A stretch of DNA of 28,874 nt from Candidatus Gastranaerophilales bacterium (lineage in GTDB: Bacteria > Cyanobacteriota > Vampirovibrionia > Gastranaerophilales > Gastranaerophilaceae): assembly GCA_900769355.1 (NCBI GenBank), contig CAAGGG010000061.1:1-28874 (forward strand), given 5' to 3'. The translations under genes were made by a program, and so were the position numbers. This document shows positions 22,673-28,874 of the stretch, in pieces (positions within the stretch are counted from its first letter, which is position 1; the number at the start of each line of letters is the position of its first letter). The notes beneath the pieces are model-generated. The model was not told the DNA's origin. It saw only the letters and a list, made by a program, of their open reading frames with translations, and made no database searches.

Positions 22673-23860
22673 CTATTTTTTCAAGAAATCCGGAATTTCA
22701 ATGTTTGTGAAGCTTGGAGAAACTTCAGGCATTGAACTTCTTCTTGGTTGAGGAGAAACTGTTGCGTTTCCTGCGTTGTTGTTGAATGTTCCTGCAAAGA
22801 AATCAGAAGCACTCAATTGTTTTGCGCTAGTTTTTTCTTCAGGTTTTTGTTGAGTTTTCATTTCAAAACCTGTTGCGATAACAGTAATTTGGATTTCACC
22901 TTGAATGTTTTCGTTTACAGCTGTACCGATAATAACTGTTGCATCATCATTAACTGCATCGTGGATAATATTTGCAGCATCTGAAATTTCGTGCAACGTC
23001 ATATCAGGTCCGCCTGTGATATTAACAATTACTCCAGTTGCTCCGTTGATAGAAGATTCAAGCAATTGAGAATTGATAGCGATTTCAGCAGCTTTAACAG
23101 CTCTGCCTTCACCTTGACCGCGACCAATACCCATCAATGCAGAACCTGAAGCTTGCATTACGCACTTAACATCTGCAAAGTCGACGTTGATAAGTCCTGG
23201 AACTGTGATAATATCGGAAATGCCTTGAACACCTCTCAATAGAACTTCGTCAACGATTACGAATGCTTCTGTCAAAGATACTTGTCTGTCAACAACTTGT
23301 AGCAACTTGTCGTTAGGAACAACAATAACTGCGTCAACTGCTTCTCTTAGTTTTTCCAAACCTTGGTTAGCTTGGTTTTGTCTTTTACGACCTTCCCAGC
23401 TGAAAGGTTTAGTAACAACCGCGATTGTTAAAATACCTAATTCTTTAGCAATTTTAGCAACAACAGGAGCAGCACCGGTACCGGTTCCACCACCCATTCC
23501 GGCAGTGATAAATACCATATCAGCACCATCTAGAGCTTCAGTAATTTCTTGTTGAGCTTCTTCAGCCGCTTTTTCGCCTACTGAAGGATCACCACCAGCT
23601 CCTAAACCTGATGTAGATTTAGATCCTAACTGAATTCTATTTTTTGTTTGACCATATTCCAAAACCTGTAAATCTGTGTTCATTAGCCAGAATTCAACGC
23701 CTGACAAACCGGCTTTAATCATTCGATTAACGGCATTTCCGCCGCCGCCACCTACACCAATAACTTTGATTTTAGTAGGGTTTACAGGAGGTCTTTGAGT
23801 TTGATCGTTACTTGCTGAATTATCTTTTTTAGCAAAGATATCTGATACGAAATTTTCCAC
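22673..23860 (-). CDS. ftsZ: Cell division protein FtsZ
   Basis: The 395-residue protein has all tubulin-like features: IGVGGGGGNAVNRMI (33-48), the GTP-binding GGGTGTG signature (123-129), and the catalytic T7 loop NVDFAD (225-230). A variable linker is followed by the conserved C-terminal tail IEIPDFLKK, the binding site for SepF and other partners. It forms the division ring under the membrane. The start is GTG at 23858-23860, supported by AGAGG eight bases upstream. It is transcribed alone here, without ftsA/ftsQ, and ended by a terminator. A TATAAT at 23887-23882 on the minus strand is a likely -10, with no clear -35. Its partner gene sepF lies about 13 kb away. Confidence 0.98.
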   Translation of the reverse strand: MENFVSDIFAKKDNSASNDQTQRPPVNPTKIKVIGVGGGGGNAVNRMIKAGLSGVEFWLMNTDLQVLEYGQTKNRIQLGSKSTSGLGAGGDPSVGEKAAEEAQQEITEALDGADMVFITAGMGGGTGTGAAPVVAKIAKELGILTIAVVTKPFSWEGRKRQNQANQGLEKLREAVDAVIVVPNDKLLQVVDRQVSLTEAFVIVDEVLLRGVQGISDIITVPGLINVDFADVKCVMQASGSALMGIGRGQGEGRAVKAAEIAINSQLLESSINGATGVIVNITGGPDMTLHEISDAANIIHDAVNDDATVIIGTAVNENIQGEIQITVIATGFEMKTQQKPEEKTSAKQLSASDFFAGTFNNNAGNATVSPQPRRSSMPEVSPSFTNIEIPDFLKK

Positions 23861-23984
23861 TGTTTTTACCTCTTTTATATGATTATAATATTATCTACTT
23901 TAACAATATACTAACATACTATTTTAAATAGAAAAAATGTACAAGAAAAATTAAATAATTATGAACAAAAATTAATAATTATCT

Positions 23985-24105
23985 GTAGTGAGTGGTGAAC
24001 GCTGAATAATGAGTAGCTCAAATAGCTCGCGTTGCTCGGAAGTAATTTCTAGTGCGCTAGCACTTGTTATGCTCCATTCACTACTCACAATTCACCACTC
24101 ACTTA
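23985..24105. repeat. Hairpin repeat family R3, copy 2 (abuts the nadK stop)
   Basis: GTAGTGAGTGGTGAACGCTG at the left faces CACTACTCACAATTCACCAC and CACTTA at the right. The interior has TAGCTCGCGTTGCTCGGAAG, comparable to the centre of the copy at 7756-7857. The right arm runs through the nadK stop codon (24103-24105). Confidence 0.8.
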
Positions 24106-24897
24106 CTTTGCATACGCAGGAGGCATAGCCCAATGGAGTTTGTTCTGCAGAATAGAATAAAATTCAGAGTCCCCCAAAAGTGCTAATTTGGCTGTGTAAG
24201 TAGCTTTCTTTATCTCAATTTCACTATCAAATTCAAAAAGCTCCTGTCCATCTGTTGAAAGTACATATTTTGATTTTTTATCTGTACAAACGGTGATTTT
24301 TTCATAATCCGGTACAACAATCGGTCTTGCAGTCAGTGTATGAGGGCAAATCGGAACGATTACAAATGCTTTTAAAGATGGTGCAAGAACAGGTCCGCCG
24401 GCAGACAATCCATAAGCCGTTGAGCCGGTCGGAGTTGAAACAATTATCCCGTCAGCCAAGTAGTCACATACGAATTTGTTATTGATTTTTAAGGAAAAAC
24501 TCGAAGTTCGTCCAAGATCACAGCCTTTTATTACAAAATCATTGAGTGCTGTGAAATCCCCGCTTTCAAGCATGATTCTGTCCTCTACAACAAATTTGCC
24601 TGCCAAAATTTTATCAACAGACTTTTCAATTTCTTCTTTTGATGATTGAGAAAGGAAACCTAAACGCCCCAGATTTATTCCAAAAACAGGAGTTTTAAAT
24701 TTTGCATAATACCTAGCCGTTTTTAAAATTGTACCATCTCCGCCGATTACGAATACGAAATCAAATCCACCTTTAAGATTGTCAATATCCAAAATTTCAG
24801 CCGTAATACCTTTTTTGGTCAGAATTTGGGCCAGTTTATCCTTAATTTCAACTGAATGAGAAATTTCTTGATTGTAGCAAATTGCAAAGTTTTTCAT
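24103..24897 (-). CDS. nadK: NAD kinase
   Basis: The 264-residue protein phosphorylates NAD to NADP in the cytoplasm. It shows the family blocks in order: VIGGDGTILKTAR (GGDG 52-55, catalytic Asp54), FGINLGRLGFLS, the ALNDFVI stretch (117-123), and ADGIIVSTPTGSTAYGLSAG with GGPVLAP (148-173). Length is slightly short but complete. The last few codons lie against the R3 repeat, whose arm supplies the TAA stop, so the C-terminus may have been reshaped by the element. No ribosome site is obvious before the ATG. The region upstream (24898-25343) contains only repeats. Confidence 0.95.
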   Translation of the reverse strand: MKNFAICYNQEISHSVEIKDKLAQILTKKGITAEILDIDNLKGGFDFVFVIGGDGTILKTARYYAKFKTPVFGINLGRLGFLSQSSKEEIEKSVDKILAGKFVVEDRIMLESGDFTALNDFVIKGCDLGRTSSFSLKINNKFVCDYLADGIIVSTPTGSTAYGLSAGGPVLAPSLKAFVIVPICPHTLTARPIVVPDYEKITVCTDKKSKYVLSTDGQELFEFDSEIEIKKATYTAKLALLGDSEFYSILQNKLHWAMPPAYAK

Positions 24898-25343
24898 AAT
24901 TTCGTTATAGCATAACTAGAAGGATTGGGCAAGGGAAGGATAAACTAGGGTAAGTCGTGATACCTACCCCGACATCATGGATATATAAACAGGCTAGATT
25001 TTGAATAAGACGAAAATCTACGCTATACACTTGATTTTCTGTCTTTTTAGAATGACGATAAATAGGTGCAATTTTGGTAAAACAACTAACTGTAACTGTC
25101 ACTCCGGACTACGATCCGGAGTCGTTTCGATTAAATAAAACGATAAAGTAGGGCGGGATCCCTATCCCGCCATCGTAAAAAATTAAAATTACAATTCATG
25201 TTGTCGGGGTGGGTACCCCGACCTACCGGAACTTTCAGAATGATGATTAAAATTTCGTAAAATAACAGTTTTTCTAAACATAACGTCGCCCTCTCATTTA
25301 GTGGAGAGAGCGACGTTCGTAATAATTAATTTAAAATCCAAAG
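24898..25343. other. Intergenic region with palindromic repeats
   Basis: Contents: a decayed R5 (CCTACCCCGACATCATGG near 24965), an R2-like remnant (about 25003-25055), a hairpin ACTCCGG...CCGGAGT (25101-25122), a GCGGGATCCCTATCCCGC palindrome near 25154-25171, a complete R5 (TCGGGGTGGGTACCCCGACC, about 25204-25223), and a long stem at 25282-25317. An ORF on the minus strand across 24905-25102 is composed of repeat sequence and is not credible as a gene. Confidence 0.65.
25282..25317 (-). terminator. Stem-loop after the alcohol dehydrogenase gene
   Basis: AACGTCGC and CTCTC (25282-25295) pair with GAGAG and GCGACGTT (25304-25317) with one mismatch. It is a strong stem 27 bases past the stop on the minus strand, but it lacks a T run, so it may stabilise RNA or be another palindromic repeat instead of a true terminator. 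Confidence 0.45.
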
Positions 25344-26552
25344 TTAAAGTGGTTTTACAGAGTTTCTGTAAATTTCTTCTACAACTTCGCGGCTGTTGCC
25401 AGATGGTCCGATGTCGATTAATCCTGCCAATGATGGTGTTGTGAATACTAAGTCTGTTAGTTTTTCAACATCAGCTTCCGTAAAGCCTTCATCTGTTAAT
25501 TTTTCTTTTACATCAACAGAATACAACCAATCTTGAACTTCTTTTGCTGCTTTATCTGCATCAGAAGCTTCCGGTTTTAAGTTTGGAGCAATTGGAGCCA
25601 AAATGTCTGCCAAAACGTTTGGTCTGTCTTTGTAAATAGTTTTGATTACGGCAGGTAAAAGAATTGCCAAGCCTAAGCCGTGTGACAAATCAGGTTTTAC
25701 GGCACTCAATGGGTGCTCAAGTGCGTGAGTGTAGTGTAATAAGCCATTATCAAAGCTTACTCCGCCCATCATAGCCGCATAAGCCAAGAAGTAACGAGCT
25801 TCCAAGTCATCAGGGTTTGCAATTGCTTTTGGCAAATATTTTGCAACAAGTTCAATTACTTGTTTTGCCAAAGTAATTGAATATGGTGATGCAACTGTTG
25901 AAGTTGCAGCTTCTACAACGTGGTTTACGGCGTCAATTGAAACGTATCTTGTTTGTTTTGGTGACAATTTTGTCATCAATTGAGGGTCATCAATTGCAAA
26001 CATCGGATAAATGCAATCGTACGCAATTGCCGGTTTGAAGTTCTTTTCCAAGTTTGTTACAACCGCAAATCTGTTTGTTTCAGTACCAGTACCATGAGTT
26101 AGGTTGATAGAAACGATTGGAGCAGCTTTTTCAGGTGTAAATCTGAATTCGTAAATATCGTCCGCAGATTTTTCAGGGTATTCAAGTAAGATTGCAACTG
26201 ATTTCCCTGCATCTGTTGGAGAACCGCCACCGATTGAGATAACTGCTTTTGCGCCGAAATCTCTTGCTAATTTAGCTGCATCATCAACGTGATGAGTGTT
26301 AGGATTTGGTGTAACTTCTGCGAAGTTTACGTATCCAATACCGTGAGAATTCAAAGCTTTTTCTACGTAATCCCAAGCACCTGTCGCTTTGTAAGCGTGT
26401 TTCCCTGACATTACGATAACTTTATCAATTCCTTTTCCTTTCAAAACTTTAGCGATATCGTCGATTTTTTTGATAGCACCAACTCCAAAATAAACAGTAG
26501 TTCTTGTGCGAATTTCTTTAACTTCATTGATGTTAATATCTTTTTCCCACAT
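25344..26552 (-). CDS. Iron-containing (type III) alcohol dehydrogenase
   Basis: The 402-residue protein has the NAD(P)-binding SIGGGSPTDAGKS block (106-118) and the metal ligand set expected in the family: Asp207 and His211 (SIDAVNHVVEA), His276 (YTHALEH) and His291 (DLSHGLGLA). LTHGTGTETNRFAV (151-164) is the substrate-side loop. It would interconvert an alcohol and an aldehyde, in a fermentative gut bacterium probably recycling NADH; substrate is unknown. AAAGGAG lies 8 bases before the ATG. A near-perfect promoter lies upstream (26591-26619), so it may be highly expressed. Confidence 0.92.
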   Translation of the reverse strand: MWEKDININEVKEIRTRTTVYFGVGAIKKIDDIAKVLKGKGIDKVIVMSGKHAYKATGAWDYVEKALNSHGIGYVNFAEVTPNPNTHHVDDAAKLARDFGAKAVISIGGGSPTDAGKSVAILLEYPEKSADDIYEFRFTPEKAAPIVSINLTHGTGTETNRFAVVTNLEKNFKPAIAYDCIYPMFAIDDPQLMTKLSPKQTRYVSIDAVNHVVEAATSTVASPYSITLAKQVIELVAKYLPKAIANPDDLEARYFLAYAAMMGGVSFDNGLLHYTHALEHPLSAVKPDLSHGLGLAILLPAVIKTIYKDRPNVLADILAPIAPNLKPEASDADKAAKEVQDWLYSVDVKEKLTDEGFTEADVEKLTDLVFTTPSLAGLIDIGPSGNSREVVEEIYRNSVKPL

Positions 26553-26590
26553 AATAAACTCTCCTTTCTAAACATGCTGATTACAGCTAT

Positions 26591-26619
26591 ATTATAAGAA
26601 ATGTAAATTAAAATTGCAA
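26591..26619 (-). promoter_or_regulatory. Promoter of the alcohol dehydrogenase gene
   Basis: Minus strand TTGCAA (26619-26614), a 17-base spacer and TATAAT (26596-26591), about 38 bases before the ATG. It is one of the best promoters in the window. Confidence 0.8.
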
Positions 26620-26678
26620 GCAAATTTTTTACGATTTTTTGCAGGATTTCGGCAGAAAAATTTCATCTGTTTAGAGGT

Positions 26679-26709
26679 TTGACAAATCAAAAAATATTAT
26701 TAATATATT
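26679..26709 (+). promoter_or_regulatory. Promoter of the EF-hand protein gene
   Basis: Perfect TTGACA (26679-26684). Two -10 candidates follow: TAATAT (26701-26706, spacer 16) and TATATT (26704-26709, spacer 19). A TTG start at 26679 would fall inside the -35 and is rejected. Confidence 0.65.
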
Positions 26710-26735
26710 CACAGGTAGAACAGAAGGTAAAAATT

Positions 26736-27293
26736 ATGGCAAACAATAATAACGGGATTTTATCAGGAATTTATTCAGGTTTAAGTTCAACATATTCGCT
26801 TTTGGCATCACAATATCCAAACGGTTTGACGTTGGAAAATATCACAGAAGCAAGAACAAAAACTTCTAACACAAATGTTTTGAACCAATCTTTTGCGTCA
26901 TATTTGCAAACAAATTTCGCCAATATTGATAAAAATGGCGATGGAATTATTTCGTCAGACGAAATGAATAATTTGTCTAATACGCTATCAACGCAAGGAC
27001 TTACAAAAGCAGAACTGACTCAACTTTATGCATCAGGATCAAGCGGATTGTCAGAAAGTACAATGTCAAAAATTCTCGAACACTTTGACGATATGGACAC
27101 AAATCATGATGGAAGGATTACGAGTGCAGAAATTTCAGCGTATGATATAAACGCTTCAAGAATGGCTGTTGAAGATGAGTTCAACAACCGTCGCGCAACT
27201 GATATGTCTGTGTTTTACAGCGATAGCTCTTCATCTTCTGCTGATTCTTACAATTTGTTGAGCTACAAGTATAAATCTTCTACAAAATCTTAA
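26736..27293 (+). CDS. EF-hand protein
   Basis: From the ATG at 26736 (AGAAGG 8 bases upstream) the product is 185 residues. It has two EF-hand loops: DKNGDGIISSDE (about 64-75) and DTNHDGRITSAE (about 121-132), each with acidic or Asn ligands and a closing Glu. The first is a near-perfect consensus; the second has Asn/His in the middle. There is no signal peptide. The N-terminus is Ser/Asn-rich and the C-terminus ends in a Ser-rich tail (YSDSSSSSADSYNLL). It is probably a calcium-binding factor, perhaps surface-linked like its neighbours; partner is unknown. It ends in a strong terminator. Confidence 0.85.
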   Translation: MANNNNGILSGIYSGLSSTYSLLASQYPNGLTLENITEARTKTSNTNVLNQSFASYLQTNFANIDKNGDGIISSDEMNNLSNTLSTQGLTKAELTQLYASGSSGLSESTMSKILEHFDDMDTNHDGRITSAEISAYDINASRMAVEDEFNNRRATDMSVFYSDSSSSSADSYNLLSYKYKSSTKS

Positions 27294-27367
27294 AAACTTA
27301 AATTAAAAACATAAAATCTTAAATCTATTCATAATTCCTAAACTTAGTAACGATACATTTGGAAAGG

Positions 27368-27403
27368 AAATGACTTCTATTACGTAGAAGTCATTTATTT
27401 TTT
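27368..27403 (+). terminator. Terminator after the EF-hand gene
   Basis: AAATGACTTCTA (27368-27379) and TAGAAGTCATTT (27385-27396) form a perfect 12-bp stem with loop TTACG, followed by ATTTTTT. Confidence 0.93.
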
Positions 27404-27469
27404 GGTTTTAATATCTCTTTACAAATTCTAAAGTTTTTCCATAAAGTGTCCGTAATACATTTTGTAAAA

Positions 27470-27497
27470 GTAGAAATTGTAAAACGTAGAAATTTTA
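27470..27497 (+). repeat. Short tandem repeat ahead of the acidic protein gene
   Basis: TTGTAAAAGTAGAAA is followed directly by TTGTAAAACGTAGAAA (units of 15 and 16 bases), immediately before the ribosome site of the gene at 27514. It may be a regulator site; no protein can be named. Confidence 0.45.
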
Positions 27498-27513
27498 CAG
27501 AAAGGATAGGTAT

Positions 27514-27900
27514 ATGGAAATTTCAGGAGTATCATCAAAAGCATATACTTCGGCAGCCCAAGGGGTTGAAGAAGATGAAGAGCTAGAAGAAACCCAAGAA
27601 GAGAAAGCCAAAGAATACGGGGTATCAGCAAAAGAGAAAGAAGAAAAAGACGTCACAGAATTTTCTTCATCAGACTATTCAAATACAGATGTGGAAGAAA
27701 AGGCTCAAAACTATTTGAAAAACATATTGTTTGTCGGAAATTTGACAGATGAATCAAAATCTGCTCTGACACAATATATGAACACATTTGATGTTGCAAA
27801 ATTTATCAGAAATTATGGCCCATTTTCTTCGACATCAGAAATTTCTGCAGCTATGTATGCAGCAACGGCAGGCATGGTAAAACACCCTGATTCGGAATAA
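27514..27900 (+). CDS. Hypothetical small acidic protein
   Basis: The 128-residue product is not recognised. Residues 18-50 are highly acidic and charged (EEDEELEETQEEKAKEYG), with no signal peptide. The C-terminal half (DVEEKAQNYLKNILFVGNLT, then a helical NTFDVAKFIRN) is a small helical domain. The start MEISGVSSKAYTSAAQ resembles the N-terminus of the metalloprotease-like protein (MEISNNTFSS). AAAGGA lies before the ATG. It is followed by repeat R2 (27914-27995) and the second prepilin-like gene on the opposite strand. Confidence 0.7.
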   Translation: MEISGVSSKAYTSAAQGVEEDEELEETQEEKAKEYGVSAKEKEEKDVTEFSSSDYSNTDVEEKAQNYLKNILFVGNLTDESKSALTQYMNTFDVAKFIRNYGPFSSTSEISAAMYAATAGMVKHPDSE

Positions 27901-27913
27901 TTTATATTTAATT

Positions 27914-28007
27914 TACGTCATTCTGAAAGCTTAGAATATTAGCATGGACGATTCGTGAATGCTTAATATTCTTGCTGTTCAGAATCTAGTATTAATTCAT
28001 GATGTTT
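27914..28007 (+). repeat. R2 repeat with partial R5, downstream of prepilin gene 2
   Basis: GTCATTCTGAAAGCTTAGAA to CTTGCTGTTCAGAATCTAGT, followed by ATTAATTCATGATGT. This is R2 with the first bases of the R5 link, but the GC-rich R5 palindrome itself is absent. It ends seven bases before the stop of the prepilin-like gene, just as the R2/R5 repeat does at 9974-10083. Confidence 0.8.
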
Positions 28008-28013
28008 ACTACA

Positions 28014-28718
28014 CTACTTTTTGTTTAGTAATACAGCCCTTGCGGCGGCAGAAGCAGGAGCAACAGTTGAGTCATGGAAACGTATAGGATAGACATCTGT
28101 AAAATATTTATTCCCCTTGACTATGCATGAATCATTTGCTAGAGAAGGAGAACCAGATGAACAGCTAACTTCTGCGTTTGGAGGCGTTATTCCGTTTACA
28201 TCAATAAATCCGACGCATCTATTCATATTTTCTGTTCCTGTATAGGTATCTTTAAGTTCACTTCCATTAAGCTGGCATTTGTAATCCCCTAAAGTTTTAT
28301 AAACAAGGAGCAAAATTCCATCTGGAAGTTCGTAGGCATAAAATTCACTATTTGGAAATGAGTTCCAATTTAAGTTGATAAAATAACCTATTTTTATGTT
28401 ATAAGGAGAACCATCTTTAAGTTTTATATCGCTGGCACTTTTATAAAACTTAGCACCTTTCAAATTTTTATTTAATATTGAGCAAGCGGAATTTATTTGT
28501 TCAGGAGTATCAAATCCAGGATTTTGGCTACATCTTCCGACATCTCCATAATCAAAGTCATATTGACTTTTATTTAATGCAGCAGCTTGACTTAATATTG
28601 ATATTCCTTTTTGATAAGCTGTGCGGTATTGAATAGACTTAGAATTTGTAATAATTATTGGAATTGTCATTGCCGCTACAACACCGATAATACCGAGGGT
28701 GATTAATACCTCAGCCAA
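28014..28718 (-). CDS. Prepilin-like (type IV pilin/pseudopilin) protein, with G21 leader tract
   Basis: This is the second prepilin-like gene. The frame carries KQLAAFTLAEVLITLGII followed by GVVAAMTIPI, i.e. Ala-Phe cleavage with Glu at +5, and a globular Cys-containing domain with CVGFIDVNGITPPNAE near the end. The frame is open upstream through a run of 21 G (28788-28808) to a TGA at 28814-28812, but contains no ATG, GTG or TTG ahead of the FTLAEV motif. One fewer G would place it in frame with a TTG at 28815-28813, though that start is weak and lacks a ribosome site. The body differs strongly from the first prepilin, so the two are paralogues for different assemblies. The true N-terminus is uncertain. 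Confidence 0.83.
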   Translation of the reverse strand: MAEVLITLGIIGVVAAMTIPIIITNSKSIQYRTAYQKGISILSQAAALNKSQYDFDYGDVGRCSQNPGFDTPEQINSACSILNKNLKGAKFYKSASDIKLKDGSPYNIKIGYFINLNWNSFPNSEFYAYELPDGILLLVYKTLGDYKCQLNGSELKDTYTGTENMNRCVGFIDVNGITPPNAEVSCSSGSPSLANDSCIVKGNKYFTDVYPIRFHDSTVAPASAAARAVLLNKK

Positions 28719-28815
28719 TGTAAAAGCAGCTAGCTGCTTAGCTGCAAAATCAGCTCCTTGTATAGAGCACGTTCTCCGTGGAGCTCTCCCCCCCCCCCCC
28801 CCCCCCCCTTTTCAA
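28719..28815 (-). other. Prepilin 2 leader with G21 tract
   Basis: Twenty-one G lie at 28788-28808 on the minus strand. A TATAAT at 28830-28825 upstream is a possible -10, which would put the tract near the 5' end of the mRNA. The leader codons between the tract and the pilin motif read RAPRRTCSIQGADF and then AAKQLAAFTL. The AAKQL coding stretch GCAGCTAAGCAGCTAG is also found at 22169-22184. Tract length may be unreliable in assembly. Confidence 0.7.
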
Positions 28816-28874
28816 TTTTTTTACATTATATATATCTTTCTCTTTTATTTATTTATTTTTCCTATTAACTCATA

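Noticed and set aside
24905..25102. Minus-strand 65-codon ORF
   Set aside because: It is made of R5/R2-type repeat sequence, lacks a ribosome site and has no protein-like composition.
26679..26735. TTG start of the EF-hand gene at 26679
   Set aside because: That TTG is the first part of a perfect TTGACA -35 element; the ATG at 26736 has a good ribosome site.
27428..27631. Minus-strand hydrophobic ORF across the start of the acidic protein gene
   Set aside because: It is antisense to a gene with a good ribosome site and to its upstream repeat; the hydrophobicity comes from complementing acidic codons.
28788..28808. G21 tract treated as a certain biological feature
   Set aside because: Homopolymers of this length are often mis-sized by sequencing and assembly, so its exact length and thus frame are not relied on.

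Overview
Organism. The window is AT-rich. Its conserved genes (ftsZ, sepF next to a yggS-type gene, lepB, an all-trans prenyl synthase, nadK) sit among proteins with the FTLAEVLITLGIIGV prepilin start and serine/glutamine-rich proteins with no signal peptide. This mix is what I know from gut Melainabacteria/Vampirovibrionia (Gastranaerophilales, non-photosynthetic relatives of Cyanobacteria). The assignment is from memory of these families, not from a search. Intergenic spaces are full of short palindromic repeats. No integrase, transposase, CRISPR array, tRNA or rRNA was seen.

Layout. 1-1563: a repeat, then two lineage-type unknown proteins on the minus strand. 1789-7707: a secreted TonB/TolA-like protein, a drug/metabolite-type exporter, a DUF4422-GT8 fusion followed by a second GT8 that duplicates its C-terminal half, and a TPR glycosyltransferase on the opposite strand. 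8155-9343: yggS and sepF. 9344-10087: a repeat-packed intergenic region. 10088-10871: a prepilin-like gene whose leader is thrown out of frame by a run of eight G. 10965-13733: a three-gene operon of unknown function preceded by what looks like a cobalamin-class riboswitch. 13972-14805: a PlsC-type acyltransferase, probably made from a leaderless mRNA. 15119-16561: a large lineage-type protein. 16745-18311: lepB overlapping a polyprenyl synthase that seems to carry an in-frame repeat insertion. 18337-21894: an EF-hand/HELTH putative metalloprotease, a small helical protein and a membrane-anchored LysM-like protein. 22673-26552: ftsZ, nadK and an iron-type alcohol dehydrogenase. 26736-27900: an EF-hand protein and a small acidic protein. 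28014-28874: a second prepilin-like gene with a run of 21 G upstream.

How parts work together. FtsZ and SepF are division partners. LepB and the prepilin-like and TonB-like proteins belong to the cell envelope. The prenyl synthase, acyltransferase and glycosyltransferases make lipid or surface glycan. The small EF-hand and Ser/Gln-rich proteins may be surface or exported factors, but the sequence does not prove it.

Most worth a second look: (1) both prepilin-like genes combine a G-run in the leader with the same repeat just downstream of the stop, suggesting phase-variable cassettes, and a third locus near ftsZ carries the same flanks without a pilin gene; (2) a cobalamin-type riboswitch appears to control three unrecognised genes; (3) a palindromic repeat appears to be inserted inside a coding sequence.
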